Source: 66-474 sp035281745 (GTDB lineage Bacteria; Pseudomonadota; Gammaproteobacteria; Xanthomonadales; Rhodanobacteraceae). Taken from it: a DNA stretch of 64,000 nt. The stretch spans positions 1 to 64,000 of the forward strand of contig DATEDI010000022.1 of the NCBI GenBank assembly GCA_035281745.1, read 5' to 3'. Numbering within the stretch: the first letter of the stretch is position 1; the number at the start of each line of letters is the position of its first letter. This document shows positions 52,549 to 60,256 of the stretch, one piece after another. The translations under genes were made by a program, and so were the position numbers. The notes below the pieces were generated by a model. It was not told where the DNA came from, did no database searches, and was given only the letters and a program-made list of their open reading frames with translations.

Positions 52549-53325
52549 ATGAGCTTTCCGATCTACGCCACTTCACCGCTCAGTTGGGCACTGGTGCTGC
52601 TGGTGCTGTTGGCGCTGGGCTGGCACGCGCTGCCGGGCGCGGTGCGCTGGGTGGGCATTGCGATCGAGGTCTTGTTGATTGCATTGATGACGCCGTTGGG
52701 TGCCGCCGGCCTCGTGCACGTGGTGGTCGCGCGGGTGCCGTCGGTGCAGTCCTGCCCTGCGCCGACACCGACCACGATCGTGGTGCTGGGCGGCGGCTTC
52801 AGTTACCCGCCACGCGCTGCGGACGATTACGGATCGCTGAGCACCGAGGCACTGCAGCGGGTGTTCGCGGGGGTGGCGTTGTGGCAGAAAGTTCCCGACG
52901 CGCAGCTGGTGATCGCCGGAGGTGGCGGTGGCCGCATTCGCGAAGCCATGCCGATGGCGAATCTCGCGATGCGGATGGGCGTTCCGGCAACGGCGGTCGA
53001 AATCGAGGACCAGTCGCGCAATACCTGGCAAAACGCGCGCAACGTCGCAGCATTGTCGCCGCCGATATCGAAGCGCATCTGGCTGGTGAGTTCGCCCATG
53101 CATTTGCCGCGCGCGCTGGATGCGTTCCGGGCGTGGGGGTTCAAGCCGTGCGCTTGGCCGAGCGGCGCGGAGAAAGACGGGTTTGATTTATGGTTGGGTG
53201 CGCTCGTGCCCCAAGGCGGGGCGATCCGCAGGTCGGCGATCGCCTTCCACGAACTGGCCGGGAGCGTGGAATACAAGTTCCTGGCGCGGCGACAGGCGCG
53301 TCGCGCGCCCGCTCACACGCCGTAG
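52549..53325 (+). CDS. YdcF/ElyC family protein (DUF218)
   Basis: Membrane-anchored DUF218 protein (258 aa). Two N-terminal membrane helices (about 9-26 and 33-57) precede the DUF218 core: TIVVLGGGFSYPP, QLVIAGGGGG, EDQSRNTWQNARNVA and IWLVSSPMHLPRALDAFRAWGF, the classic pattern of this family, which includes E. coli ElyC. Members act in envelope or undecaprenyl carrier metabolism, with no firmly known reaction. Its 3' end overlaps the convergent UDP-glucuronate epimerase gene by 13 nt, so both terminate within each other's coding region. Confidence 0.88.
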   Translation: MSFPIYATSPLSWALVLLVLLALGWHALPGAVRWVGIAIEVLLIALMTPLGAAGLVHVVVARVPSVQSCPAPTPTTIVVLGGGFSYPPRAADDYGSLSTEALQRVFAGVALWQKVPDAQLVIAGGGGGRIREAMPMANLAMRMGVPATAVEIEDQSRNTWQNARNVAALSPPISKRIWLVSSPMHLPRALDAFRAWGFKPCAWPSGAEKDGFDLWLGALVPQGGAIRRSAIAFHELAGSVEYKFLARRQARRAPAHTP

Positions 53326-54320
53326 TAGCCGCGGTACCACTCCACGAAACGCTTGACGCCTTCTTCCACCGACGTGTCCGGGCGATAGCCGGTGTCGGTC
53401 ATCAGTTCGCTGACTTCGGCGCTGGTATCGGGAACATCGCCCGGCTGCAGCGGCAGCAGGTTCTTCTCGGCCTTGCGGCCGAGGCAATCCTCGAGTACTT
53501 CGATGTAGTGCGAAAGCTGCACGGGATGGCTGTTGCCGATGTTGTAGAGGCGATACGGCGCCGACGAGGAAGCTGCGCTCGGATGCAATGGATCGTAAGC
53601 CGGGTCGGGCTCGGGCACGCGATCCAACGTACGGATCACGCCTTCCACGATGTCGTCGACGTACGTGAAATCGCGGGTGTGGTGGCCGTGGTTGAACACG
53701 TCGATCGGTTCGCCCGCCAGGATCTTGCGGGTGAACAGGAACAACGCCATGTCCGGCCGGCCCCACGGCCCGTACACGGTGAAAAAGCGCAGGCCGGTCG
53801 TGGGCAATCCATAGAGATGGCTGTAGGTGTGCGCCATCAATTCGTTGGCTTTCTTGGTGGCGGCGTACAGGCTGACCGGGTGGTCGACCGAATCCTGCAC
53901 CGAGAACGGCAGCTTGCGGTTGGCGCCGTAGACCGAACTGGATGACGCATACACCAGATGTTCGACCTTGCCGTGCCGGCAGGCTTCAAGAATGTTGATG
54001 AAGCCAACCAGGTTGGCTTCGACGTACGCGTACGGATTCTCGAGTGAATAGCGCACGCCGGCCTGCGCCGCCAGGTTCACCACGCGTTGCGGCCGGAAAC
54101 CGTGGAAGGTTTTTTCCAGCGCGGGACGGTCCTCGATGCTCACCTTCGCGAACTTGAAATTCGGATGCGGCGTCAGCCGATCCAGCCGCGCCTGCTTCAG
54201 GGTGACGTCGTAATAGTCATTGAGGTTGTCGACGCCCAGCACCTCGTCACCACGCGCCAGCAGCCGCAGGCTGAGTGCAGACCCGATGAAGCCGGCGGCG
54301 CCGGTGACCAGAATTCGCAC
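53313..54320 (-). CDS. UDP-glucuronate 4-epimerase family protein (LspL/CapI-like)
   Basis: NAD-dependent epimerase (335 aa). TGAAGFIGSALSLRLL lies at 6-21, DNLNDYYDVTLKQARLDRL at about 36-54 is the UDP-glucuronate-specific N-terminal signature, then NLAAQAGVRYSLENPYAYVEAN, VYASSSSVYGANRKLPF, the catalytic YAATKKANE and FFTVYGPWGRPDMALFLFT. It makes UDP-galacturonate from UDP-glucuronate, providing an acidic sugar whose carboxyl could be a target for the amidating enzymes in the window (inference). It is transcribed away from the tviB-like gene across a repeat-filled spacer. Confidence 0.93.
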   Translation of the reverse strand: MRILVTGAAGFIGSALSLRLLARGDEVLGVDNLNDYYDVTLKQARLDRLTPHPNFKFAKVSIEDRPALEKTFHGFRPQRVVNLAAQAGVRYSLENPYAYVEANLVGFINILEACRHGKVEHLVYASSSSVYGANRKLPFSVQDSVDHPVSLYAATKKANELMAHTYSHLYGLPTTGLRFFTVYGPWGRPDMALFLFTRKILAGEPIDVFNHGHHTRDFTYVDDIVEGVIRTLDRVPEPDPAYDPLHPSAASSSAPYRLYNIGNSHPVQLSHYIEVLEDCLGRKAEKNLLPLQPGDVPDTSAEVSELMTDTGYRPDTSVEEGVKRFVEWYRGYYGV

Positions 54321-54340
54321 GAAATCCTCCTTGTGGACTT

Positions 54341-54475
54341 CCCTTCTCCCTTCGGGAGAGGGTGCCCCGTCAGGGGCGGATGAGGGTACGAACTCGCGAA
54401 AACTCGTCCAGCTTCGGCGCGCGATCCCGGACCCTCATCCGGCGCTGCGCGCCACCTTCTCCCAAGGGGAGAAGG
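54341..54475. repeat. Long inverted-repeat element between two nucleotide-sugar genes
   Basis: Two arms, 54341-54387 and 54431-54475, are roughly inverted copies: the left begins CCCTTCTCCC and reaches CGGATGAGGGT; the right begins ACCCTCATCCGG and ends GGGGAGAAGG. Each arm also contains a small palindrome. This type of ATGAGGG/GAGAAGG element is widely dispersed in proteobacterial genomes. It lies between two same-strand genes and may stabilise RNA ends. Confidence 0.75.
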
Positions 54476-54487
54476 AAACAGCGGAGG

Positions 54488-55780
54488 CTACAGTCGGTCG
54501 TCCACCGCTTCCCGCGGCAGCACGTTCTTCACATCGAACAGGACGCAATCGGGTTTGCCCAGCGCGCGCAGGGCGACTGCACCGAGGTCCGTGAACTGGT
54601 GGTGCGCCACCGCCAGCACGATCGCATCGTAGGTGCCGGGACGCAGGTCGGGCGCGAGGTCGATCGCGTATTCGTGACGCGCCTCGGCGGCATCGCACCA
54701 TGGATCGTAGACGTCGATGTCGGCGTGGCAGGCACGGAACTCGTCGATGATGTCGGTGACGCGGGTATTGCGAAGGTCCGGGCAGTTTTCCTTGAACGTC
54801 AGGCCCAGCACCAGCACCTTGGCGCCCGCCACGTGGATGCGTTTTTCCAGCATCAGGCGCATTACCCGTTCGGCCACGTGCCGGCCCATGCCATCGTTGA
54901 TGCGGCGGCCGGACAGGATCACCTCGGGGTGGTAGCCGATTTCCTGCGCCTTGTGGGTCAGGTAATACGGGTCGACGCCGATGCAGTGGCCGCCTACCAA
55001 GCCCGGTCGGAACGGCAGGAAGTTCCATTTGGTGCCGGCCGCTTCCAGCACGCTCAGGGTGTCGATGCCCATGCGGTGGAAGATCAACGCCAGTTCGTTG
55101 ATCAGCGCGATGTTGAGGTCGCGCTGGGTATTCTCGATCACTTTCGCGGCCTCGGCCACCTTGATGCTGGAGGCTTTGTGGGTGCCGGCGCTCACGACCT
55201 TCCGGTACAGCGCATCCACGAAATCCGCGGTTTCCGGCGTGGAACCCGAGGTGACCTTCTTGATGGTGTCGAGCCGGTGTTCCTTGTCGCCCGGATTGAT
55301 ACGCTCGGGGCTGTAGCCGGCGAAGAAATCGACGTTGAACTTGAGTCCCGATTCACGCTCGATGATCGGTACGCACACTTCCTCGGTCGCGCCGGGGTAA
55401 ACCGTGGATTCGAAGATCACCACGCCGCCGCGCCCGATGACTTTGCCGACTGTGCGGCTGGCCGATTCAAGCGGCGAAAGATCCGGACGCTTGGCACGAT
55501 CGATCGGGGTCGGCACGGTCACGATGAAGACGTTGCAGGCCTTCAGATCCTGGATGTCCTGGCTGAAGCCGAGCTGGGTGGTCGAGGCCAATTCTTCGGG
55601 CGACACTTCCAGTGTGTGGTCGCGATGCTGCTTCAGCTCCTCGATACGCGCCGTGTTGACGTCGAAACCCAGGGTAGGCAGCTTGCGTCCGAAACCGACG
55701 GCCAGGGGCAGACCGACGTAACCGAGGCCGATTACGGCAAGGCGTATGGCTTCGGGGCGGGGCAACGACGCCTGATTCAT
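54488..55780 (-). CDS. tviB: UDP-N-acetylhexosamine 6-dehydrogenase (TviB/WbpO-like)
   Basis: NAD-dependent dehydrogenase (430 aa) that oxidises UDP-GlcNAc or UDP-GalNAc to the uronic acid. LAVIGLGYVGLPLAVGFG is the NAD fold; VTVPTPIDRAKRPDLSPL and FESTVYPGATEEVCVPIIE are family blocks; the active-site Cys is in PGLVGGHCIGVDPYYLTHKAQE; LGLTFKENCPDLRNTRV ends the core. The match is strongest to TviB of Vi-antigen synthesis, whose product is UDP-GalNAcA after epimerisation. ATG 55780, with AAGGA upstream, is preferred to a GTG at 55801. Together with the neighbouring epimerase it indicates an acidic exopolysaccharide. Confidence 0.94.
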   Translation of the reverse strand: MNQASLPRPEAIRLAVIGLGYVGLPLAVGFGRKLPTLGFDVNTARIEELKQHRDHTLEVSPEELASTTQLGFSQDIQDLKACNVFIVTVPTPIDRAKRPDLSPLESASRTVGKVIGRGGVVIFESTVYPGATEEVCVPIIERESGLKFNVDFFAGYSPERINPGDKEHRLDTIKKVTSGSTPETADFVDALYRKVVSAGTHKASSIKVAEAAKVIENTQRDLNIALINELALIFHRMGIDTLSVLEAAGTKWNFLPFRPGLVGGHCIGVDPYYLTHKAQEIGYHPEVILSGRRINDGMGRHVAERVMRLMLEKRIHVAGAKVLVLGLTFKENCPDLRNTRVTDIIDEFRACHADIDVYDPWCDAAEARHEYAIDLAPDLRPGTYDAIVLAVAHHQFTDLGAVALRALGKPDCVLFDVKNVLPREAVDDRL

Positions 55781-55855
55781 GACGCATCCTTGAGTTTGCA
55801 CGAGGGAGACCGCGGAGCATGCGCGATACGTGCCAACAGCGGCCGCGGAAGACGC

Positions 55856-56740
55856 CTATGCTCGCATGCGCCGCACGAAATTCAAAACAAACAGGGCCAC
55901 GCCGATCAGCGCGATCCCGATCCATTCAGGCGCGGAAGGCCGTTCTTGCAGCAGGGCCCACGCGAACAACACGCCGGCCACGGGCACCGCCAGGCTGGTC
56001 AGGCCGGCCACGTTGGCGGGCAATTTTTGCACTACCAGCGCCCACAAAACCCAGCACACGCCGGACGACAGCAGACCGTTGTAGAGCAGCGCCGCGATGT
56101 AGAAACCGGTCCACGCCACCGCGCGTTCGTGGCTGAGCAGCGTCAGCGCCACCAGCCCGAGCGTCCCGATCAGCATCTGCCATGCGGTAAGGCGCAGCGG
56201 GGTCACCTCAGGATGGTGCTGGAACAACCGCTTGGACAACACGGTCGCAATCGCCCACGCAAGGCCGGCCAGAAGCGCCAGCATGATGCTGTGCGGTTCG
56301 CCCAGCGGACGCCACGGCTCGACCACGCAGATGAAACCCGCCGCGGCGATCGTGATGCAGAACCAGCGCCGAGGGCCGGGCTTGTCGTTCAACCACCACC
56401 ACGCCAGCGGCACCACCCAGAAGGGCATCGTGTACGCCAGTAATGCGGTCTTGCCCGCGCCGCCGGACACCAGCGCCCATTGCGCCAGCGCCTGGAACGC
56501 CGCGGTCTGGGTGAGGCCGATCACGATGGTCGGCAGCCATGGCGTGGGCTTCAACCCATCGCGCCGCACGGCCAGCAACGCGAACAACACCGCGGTGCCG
56601 ATCACGTAACGCATGGCGCTGAAGGTGAACGGTCCGCTATCGCGCATCGCCACCTTCATGACCGACCAGTTGAGGCTCCAGACGATGGTGAGGATCAGCA
56701 GTCCGATCCACGCCGCGCGCGTGCTTGCGGGTCGATTCAT
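55856..56740 (-). CDS. EamA family drug/metabolite transporter
   Basis: Inner-membrane transporter (294 aa) with ten hydrophobic helices in two EamA repeats (residues 12-140 and 150-288). Seen: LTIVWSLNWSVMKVAMRDSGP, the typical first-helix pattern, RYVIGTAVLFALLAV, and the second repeat's LAGLAWAIATVLSKRLFQHH and ERPSAPEWIGIALIGVALFVL. Members export metabolites or amino acids; the substrate is unknown. It is separate from the polysaccharide cluster and followed on the other strand by a DUF3617 gene. Confidence 0.9.
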   Translation of the reverse strand: MNRPASTRAAWIGLLILTIVWSLNWSVMKVAMRDSGPFTFSAMRYVIGTAVLFALLAVRRDGLKPTPWLPTIVIGLTQTAAFQALAQWALVSGGAGKTALLAYTMPFWVVPLAWWWLNDKPGPRRWFCITIAAAGFICVVEPWRPLGEPHSIMLALLAGLAWAIATVLSKRLFQHHPEVTPLRLTAWQMLIGTLGLVALTLLSHERAVAWTGFYIAALLYNGLLSSGVCWVLWALVVQKLPANVAGLTSLAVPVAGVLFAWALLQERPSAPEWIGIALIGVALFVLNFVRRMRA

Positions 56741-56874
56741 GGGTTGTCGCTGGAAGCAGGGGAAAGGCCGCCATGCGGATCCATGGCGGCGAGCAAACCA
56801 CGTATGCTACCCGTGCTTGCGTAGCGGGCAACGCGATCCGGATTTGACACCCACACTGACGCGCGGAGGCTTGC

Positions 56875-57342
56875 ATGAAGACTACGATGCACGTTGCGAT
56901 GTTGGCTGGCGGCGTCGGCCTGGCGCTGATGCTCAGCGGTGTGGCCCGCGCGGGCGACGGCAGCCTGATGGAAGTCACCACCACCATCAAGCAGTCGGTG
57001 TCGGGCATGCCGGCGATGCCTTCGCGCACGATGACCCGCAAGGTGTGCTCGGCCCCGGGTTCGTTCGATCCGCATGCGCTGAACAAACTGAACTCACAGC
57101 GCCAGTGCAAGATCGCCAACTTCAGGAAGCAGGGCGATACCGTCACCTTCGACCAGGTCTGCACCGCGCCAATGGCGATGACCATGCATGGCACCTTCCG
57201 CACCACCGGCGGCGCCAATTTCACCGGCAGCATGCACGCGTCGTTTGACGCGGGTGGCGGCCATCCGATGACCCTGGATACCGAGTACACCGGCAAGCAG
57301 ATCGGGACGTGCAACTACACGCCGCCCCAAACGTCGGATTGA
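56875..57342 (+). CDS. DUF3617-type periplasmic protein
   Basis: A small secreted protein (155 aa) with a signal peptide (VAMLAGGVGLALMLSGVARA) and the pattern of the DUF3617 family: LMEVTTTIKQSVSGMPAMPSRTMTRKVC near the N-terminus, CKIANFRKQGDTVTFDQVC in the centre, and a Gly-rich SMHASFDAGGG stretch followed by TEYTGKQIGTC. Four conserved cysteines (two pairs) suggest disulfides. Members are common in proteobacteria with no defined role. It is a single gene flanked by a repeat. Confidence 0.85.
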   Translation: MKTTMHVAMLAGGVGLALMLSGVARAGDGSLMEVTTTIKQSVSGMPAMPSRTMTRKVCSAPGSFDPHALNKLNSQRQCKIANFRKQGDTVTFDQVCTAPMAMTMHGTFRTTGGANFTGSMHASFDAGGGHPMTLDTEYTGKQIGTCNYTPPQTSD

Positions 57343-57362
57343 CGCGCCGATAGACGTTCTTT

Positions 57363-57458
57363 CGTCATTCCGGCGAAGGCAGGAATCCAGTCGTTGCCCC
57401 CGCTGTGGTGCAAAAAAGACACTGGGTCCCGGATATCGCTTCGCGATTCCGGGATGAC
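57363..57458. repeat. Dispersed palindromic element (GTCATTCC...GGGATGAC)
   Basis: An imperfect inverted repeat: the left arm runs from GTCATTCCGGCGAAGG to ATCCAGTC at about 57363-57392, and the right arm from GACTGGGTCCCGG to CCGGGATGAC at about 57418-57458, with an inner palindrome ATCGCTTCGCGAT. Related motifs are found at 735-862 and near 60145. Typical of xanthomonad-like intergenic repeats. Confidence 0.75.
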
Positions 57459-57546
57459 GAGACAAAGGGTTCCGGGCGTCAACGCTGCACGTGTTCCGTA
57501 ACGCGCTTCATCCCGCGATCAGCCATGCACCCGTCCAATGGAGTGC

Positions 57547-58431
57547 ATGGCTGGCATTCGCATCGGCATTTCGGGATGGCGTTACCCGCCGTGGCGCGGG
57601 GTGTTTTACCCGGAAGGTTTGGTCCAGCGTGACGAGTTGCATTACACGTCCCGGTATTTTCCCACCATCGAATTGAACGGCTCGTTCTATTCGCTGCAGC
57701 GGCCGGAAAGCTACGCGCGCTGGCGCGAGCAGACGCCACACGGCTTCGTGTTCGCGATCAAGGGTCCGCGCTTCATCACCCACGTGCTGCGGCTGCGCGA
57801 TATCGAGGTGCCGCTGGCGAATTTCTTCGCATCCGGCGTGTTCGAGCTGCACGAAAAATTCGGGCCGATGCTTTGGCAGTTTCCGGCCAACTTCAAATAT
57901 GACCATGACGTGTTCGCGCGGTTCTTCGACCTCCTTCCGCGCGATACCGAAGCCGCGCTGAAACTGGCGCGCCGACGCGACTTCCATGTGAAAGGTCGCG
58001 CACGGCTCGCGATCGATCGCAATCGCCGCTTGCGCCACGCCATCGAGGTACGGCATCCGGGCTTCCTGGATGCGTCATTCATCGCGCTGTTGCGCAAACG
58101 CGATATCGCGCTGGTGGTGGCAGACACCGCCGGCAAGTGGCCGTACGTGGAGGAGGTCACCGCCAGCTTCATGTACCTGCGGCTGCACGGCGACAAGGAG
58201 TTGTACGCCAGTGGCTACACCAAGGCGGCGCTGGATCGCTGGGCCTCACGTGTCCGCGCCTGGCATGCCGGTTCGCAACCGCGGGATGCGGTGCGCGTCG
58301 ACGGAGCACCACCACCGCCAAGTCGCAAGTCGCGCGACGTCTACTGCTATTTCGACAACGACGCCAAGGTGCACGCGCCGTTCGACGCGATCACGCTGGC
58401 AAAAAATCTCGCGTCGCGCAACGCGCGCTGA
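57547..58431 (+). CDS. DUF72 family protein (YecE-like)
   Basis: A 294-aa cytoplasmic protein with a TIM-barrel-like DUF72 fold. The start IRIGISGWRYPPWRGVFYPEGL and EYFPTIELNGSFYSLQ-type strand (YFPTIELNGSFYSLQRPE) are the family hallmarks, followed by FVFAIKGPRFITHVLRL, GPMLWQFPANFKYD and a C-terminal YCYFDNDAKVHAPFDA block. Members are widespread with no settled activity. ATG 57547 is preferred to 57538, since MAGIRIG is the usual start. It is convergent with bioC with only 28 nt between. Confidence 0.92.
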   Translation: MAGIRIGISGWRYPPWRGVFYPEGLVQRDELHYTSRYFPTIELNGSFYSLQRPESYARWREQTPHGFVFAIKGPRFITHVLRLRDIEVPLANFFASGVFELHEKFGPMLWQFPANFKYDHDVFARFFDLLPRDTEAALKLARRRDFHVKGRARLAIDRNRRLRHAIEVRHPGFLDASFIALLRKRDIALVVADTAGKWPYVEEVTASFMYLRLHGDKELYASGYTKAALDRWASRVRAWHAGSQPRDAVRVDGAPPPPSRKSRDVYCYFDNDAKVHAPFDAITLAKNLASRNAR

Positions 58432-58459
58432 TGGCGGACAACGCAAGGCGCACGCGGAA

Positions 58460-59335
58460 TCACGTTTTGCGCAACAGTTCGTGCGGCAAAGCCGCGCCGC
58501 CGCGGCTGCCGGGCCGACGCCGTGGTATGAACGCGGCGGCGCCCCACGCGTGCAGTTCGACCACTTCCCATGTCGCGGAAATCTTGCCGTCGTGCCGCGT
58601 TTGCTCGTAGGCCTGCAGCATGCGCGCGAAGCGTGCCTTGCCCGTAAGGCCTTTCACGCGTTGTGCGTCGGCGTTGGTGACGCCGAGCCCTTTCAATTCG
58701 TGCAACAGATCGCGCGGTGCGTCGTAGCGGGTGAGGATGCGGTCGACGTCCAGCACCGGTTCGCGCAGCCCCGCGGCGAATGCCGCGTCGCCCAGATCGT
58801 GGATGTCGAGGAATGCGCTGACGTGGGGGTGCGCGTCGTCGGCTTGGGCCCACGCCGCGCGCAGTTCCTTCAGCGTATCCGGCCCGAGGCTGGAGGCGGC
58901 GAGAAAACCGCCGGGCTTCAGCACGCGCGCGAATTCCTCGAACAACGGTTGCGGCGGTCCGCACCATTGCACGCACAGGTTGGCGTGCAGCACATCGACG
59001 CTCTGGTCCGGCAGCGGCAACGCGCGCGCGTCGGCGCACACGCGCGCGAACGGATTGAGCAATCCCGCATGGCGCCGCGCGGCGCGCAGCATCGGCAGCG
59101 CGATGTCCATTGCGACTACGCGTGCCTTCCGCCAGCGTTTGCGCAACGCCGCGGTACCGCGGCCCGTGCCGCTGCCGACGTCGACTACCAGTTCCGGGGT
59201 GCCTTGGTAGTAGTCCAGCCGCTCCAGAAGCCGCGCCTGCACCTCGCGTTGCAGCGCGTCGTGGCGCTCATAGCCGCGCGCGGCGCGGCCGAAGGCGTGC
59301 CGCACTTGCAGCGGATCGAGTTCGAATGTATTCAT
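58460..59335 (-). CDS. bioC: Malonyl-ACP O-methyltransferase BioC
   Basis: SAM-dependent methyltransferase (291 aa) that methylates malonyl-ACP to start the pimelate moiety of biotin. RHAFGRAARGYERHDALQREV is the BioC N-terminus; VVDVGSGTGRGTAALRKRW is the SAM loop (about 49-67), followed by VVAMDIALPMLRAARR, DVLHANLCVQWCGPPQPLFEEFARVLKPGG and SSLGPDTLKELRAAW, the last being a BioC signature. ATG 59335 overlaps the bioH stop by 4 nt, and the upstream open frame is rejected. The C-terminal Arg-rich tail (FIPRRRPGSRGG) is a little longer than usual. Confidence 0.95.
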   Translation of the reverse strand: MNTFELDPLQVRHAFGRAARGYERHDALQREVQARLLERLDYYQGTPELVVDVGSGTGRGTAALRKRWRKARVVAMDIALPMLRAARRHAGLLNPFARVCADARALPLPDQSVDVLHANLCVQWCGPPQPLFEEFARVLKPGGFLAASSLGPDTLKELRAAWAQADDAHPHVSAFLDIHDLGDAAFAAGLREPVLDVDRILTRYDAPRDLLHELKGLGVTNADAQRVKGLTGKARFARMLQAYEQTRHDGKISATWEVVELHAWGAAAFIPRRRPGSRGGAALPHELLRKT

Positions 59336-60108
59336 GCGCGGATGGTTTCCAGCAGCGGCCGTAATGCCGCCACGACCTCGTCGGTATGTCCGATGAAAGG
59401 TGCATGACCGCCGCCGGTGACGCAGGTGAATGCCCCGGCGCATTGCGCCGCGCTCCACTGCATCGCCTGCCACGGGATCAGGCGGTCGCGGCGCCCGGCG
59501 ATCCATGCGCTCGGTCGCGCAAGTTCCTGAAGGCGCGCGCGCAGATCGGCATGCTCCAGCACATCCAGGCCTTCCACCAATGCCCGCACGTCGGGGCGGT
59601 GTTCGCTGAAGGTGTCGGCGCGCAGCTTGCGCAAGTCCGCTTGCGCACAATCGCTGCCCAAGGCTTCCAGTGCGAGAAAACGTTCCAGCGTGCCTTCGTA
59701 GTCGGTGCCGAGGTCGTGGCCGAAGTTCTGCAGGATTTCCGGCGACACCGCGTACTGCCAGTCGCCCCCTCGCACGAAACGTGGCGAAGCACACAGCATC
59801 GCGAGCCCCTGCACCTGTTGCGGAAAATCCAGCGCAGCCTGCAGCGCATACAGGCCGCCCAGGGACCAGCCGAGCCAGAGTGCGGGCGGTACGCGTGCGG
59901 CGATGGCCTTCGCGCAAGCGGCAGGCTGCAGGGAAACCGTGCAGTCGCTGGAACGACCATGCCCCGGCAGATCGACCACATGCATCGTGCAGCGATCGCG
60001 CAGTGCTTCGACCAGCGGCGCGAACACGCCGCCGTGCATCGCCCAGCCATGCAGCAGCACGATATGCGTGTCGCCACGGCCTTCGGCATGTATGAAAAGT
60101 TCGGACAT
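59332..60108 (-). CDS. bioH: Pimeloyl-ACP methyl ester carboxylesterase BioH
   Basis: Alpha/beta hydrolase (258 aa) that removes the methyl group from pimeloyl-ACP methyl ester, ending the BioC-dependent pathway. IVLLHGWAMHGGVFAPLVEAL carries the oxyanion motif; the nucleophile is Ser82 in LGWSLGGLYAL; the acid is in AGRRDRLIP and the catalytic His in GGGHAPFIGH. It precedes bioC in transcription with a 4-nt overlap and is separated from bioF by 148 bp containing palindromes. Confidence 0.95.
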   Translation of the reverse strand: MSELFIHAEGRGDTHIVLLHGWAMHGGVFAPLVEALRDRCTMHVVDLPGHGRSSDCTVSLQPAACAKAIAARVPPALWLGWSLGGLYALQAALDFPQQVQGLAMLCASPRFVRGGDWQYAVSPEILQNFGHDLGTDYEGTLERFLALEALGSDCAQADLRKLRADTFSEHRPDVRALVEGLDVLEHADLRARLQELARPSAWIAGRRDRLIPWQAMQWSAAQCAGAFTCVTGGGHAPFIGHTDEVVAALRPLLETIRA

Positions 60109-60141
60109 CGCGTAGCAGGAAGAGAGTGAAAAAAGACGGTC

Positions 60142-60209
60142 GTCATTCCGGGGCCATCGCCGGATTCATCGGCGATCGAACCCGACTGCGTTGGCAGGAT
60201 AGCCAACGC
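60142..60209. repeat. Palindromic elements between bioF and bioH
   Basis: This 148-bp spacer starts with GTCATTCCGGGG like the other dispersed repeats, then has a hairpin TCGCCG...CGGCGA near 60158-60176 and a perfect 8-bp hairpin GCGTTGGC / GCCAACGC at 60188-60209 (loop AGGATA). No T-run follows, so it probably does not end transcription of the biotin genes but could trim expression of bioH-bioC. Confidence 0.65.
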
Positions 60210-60256
60210 GAACGCCAATGGCGGCCCCGGCGGGCGAGCGCCAGGGATGGCGCGAG

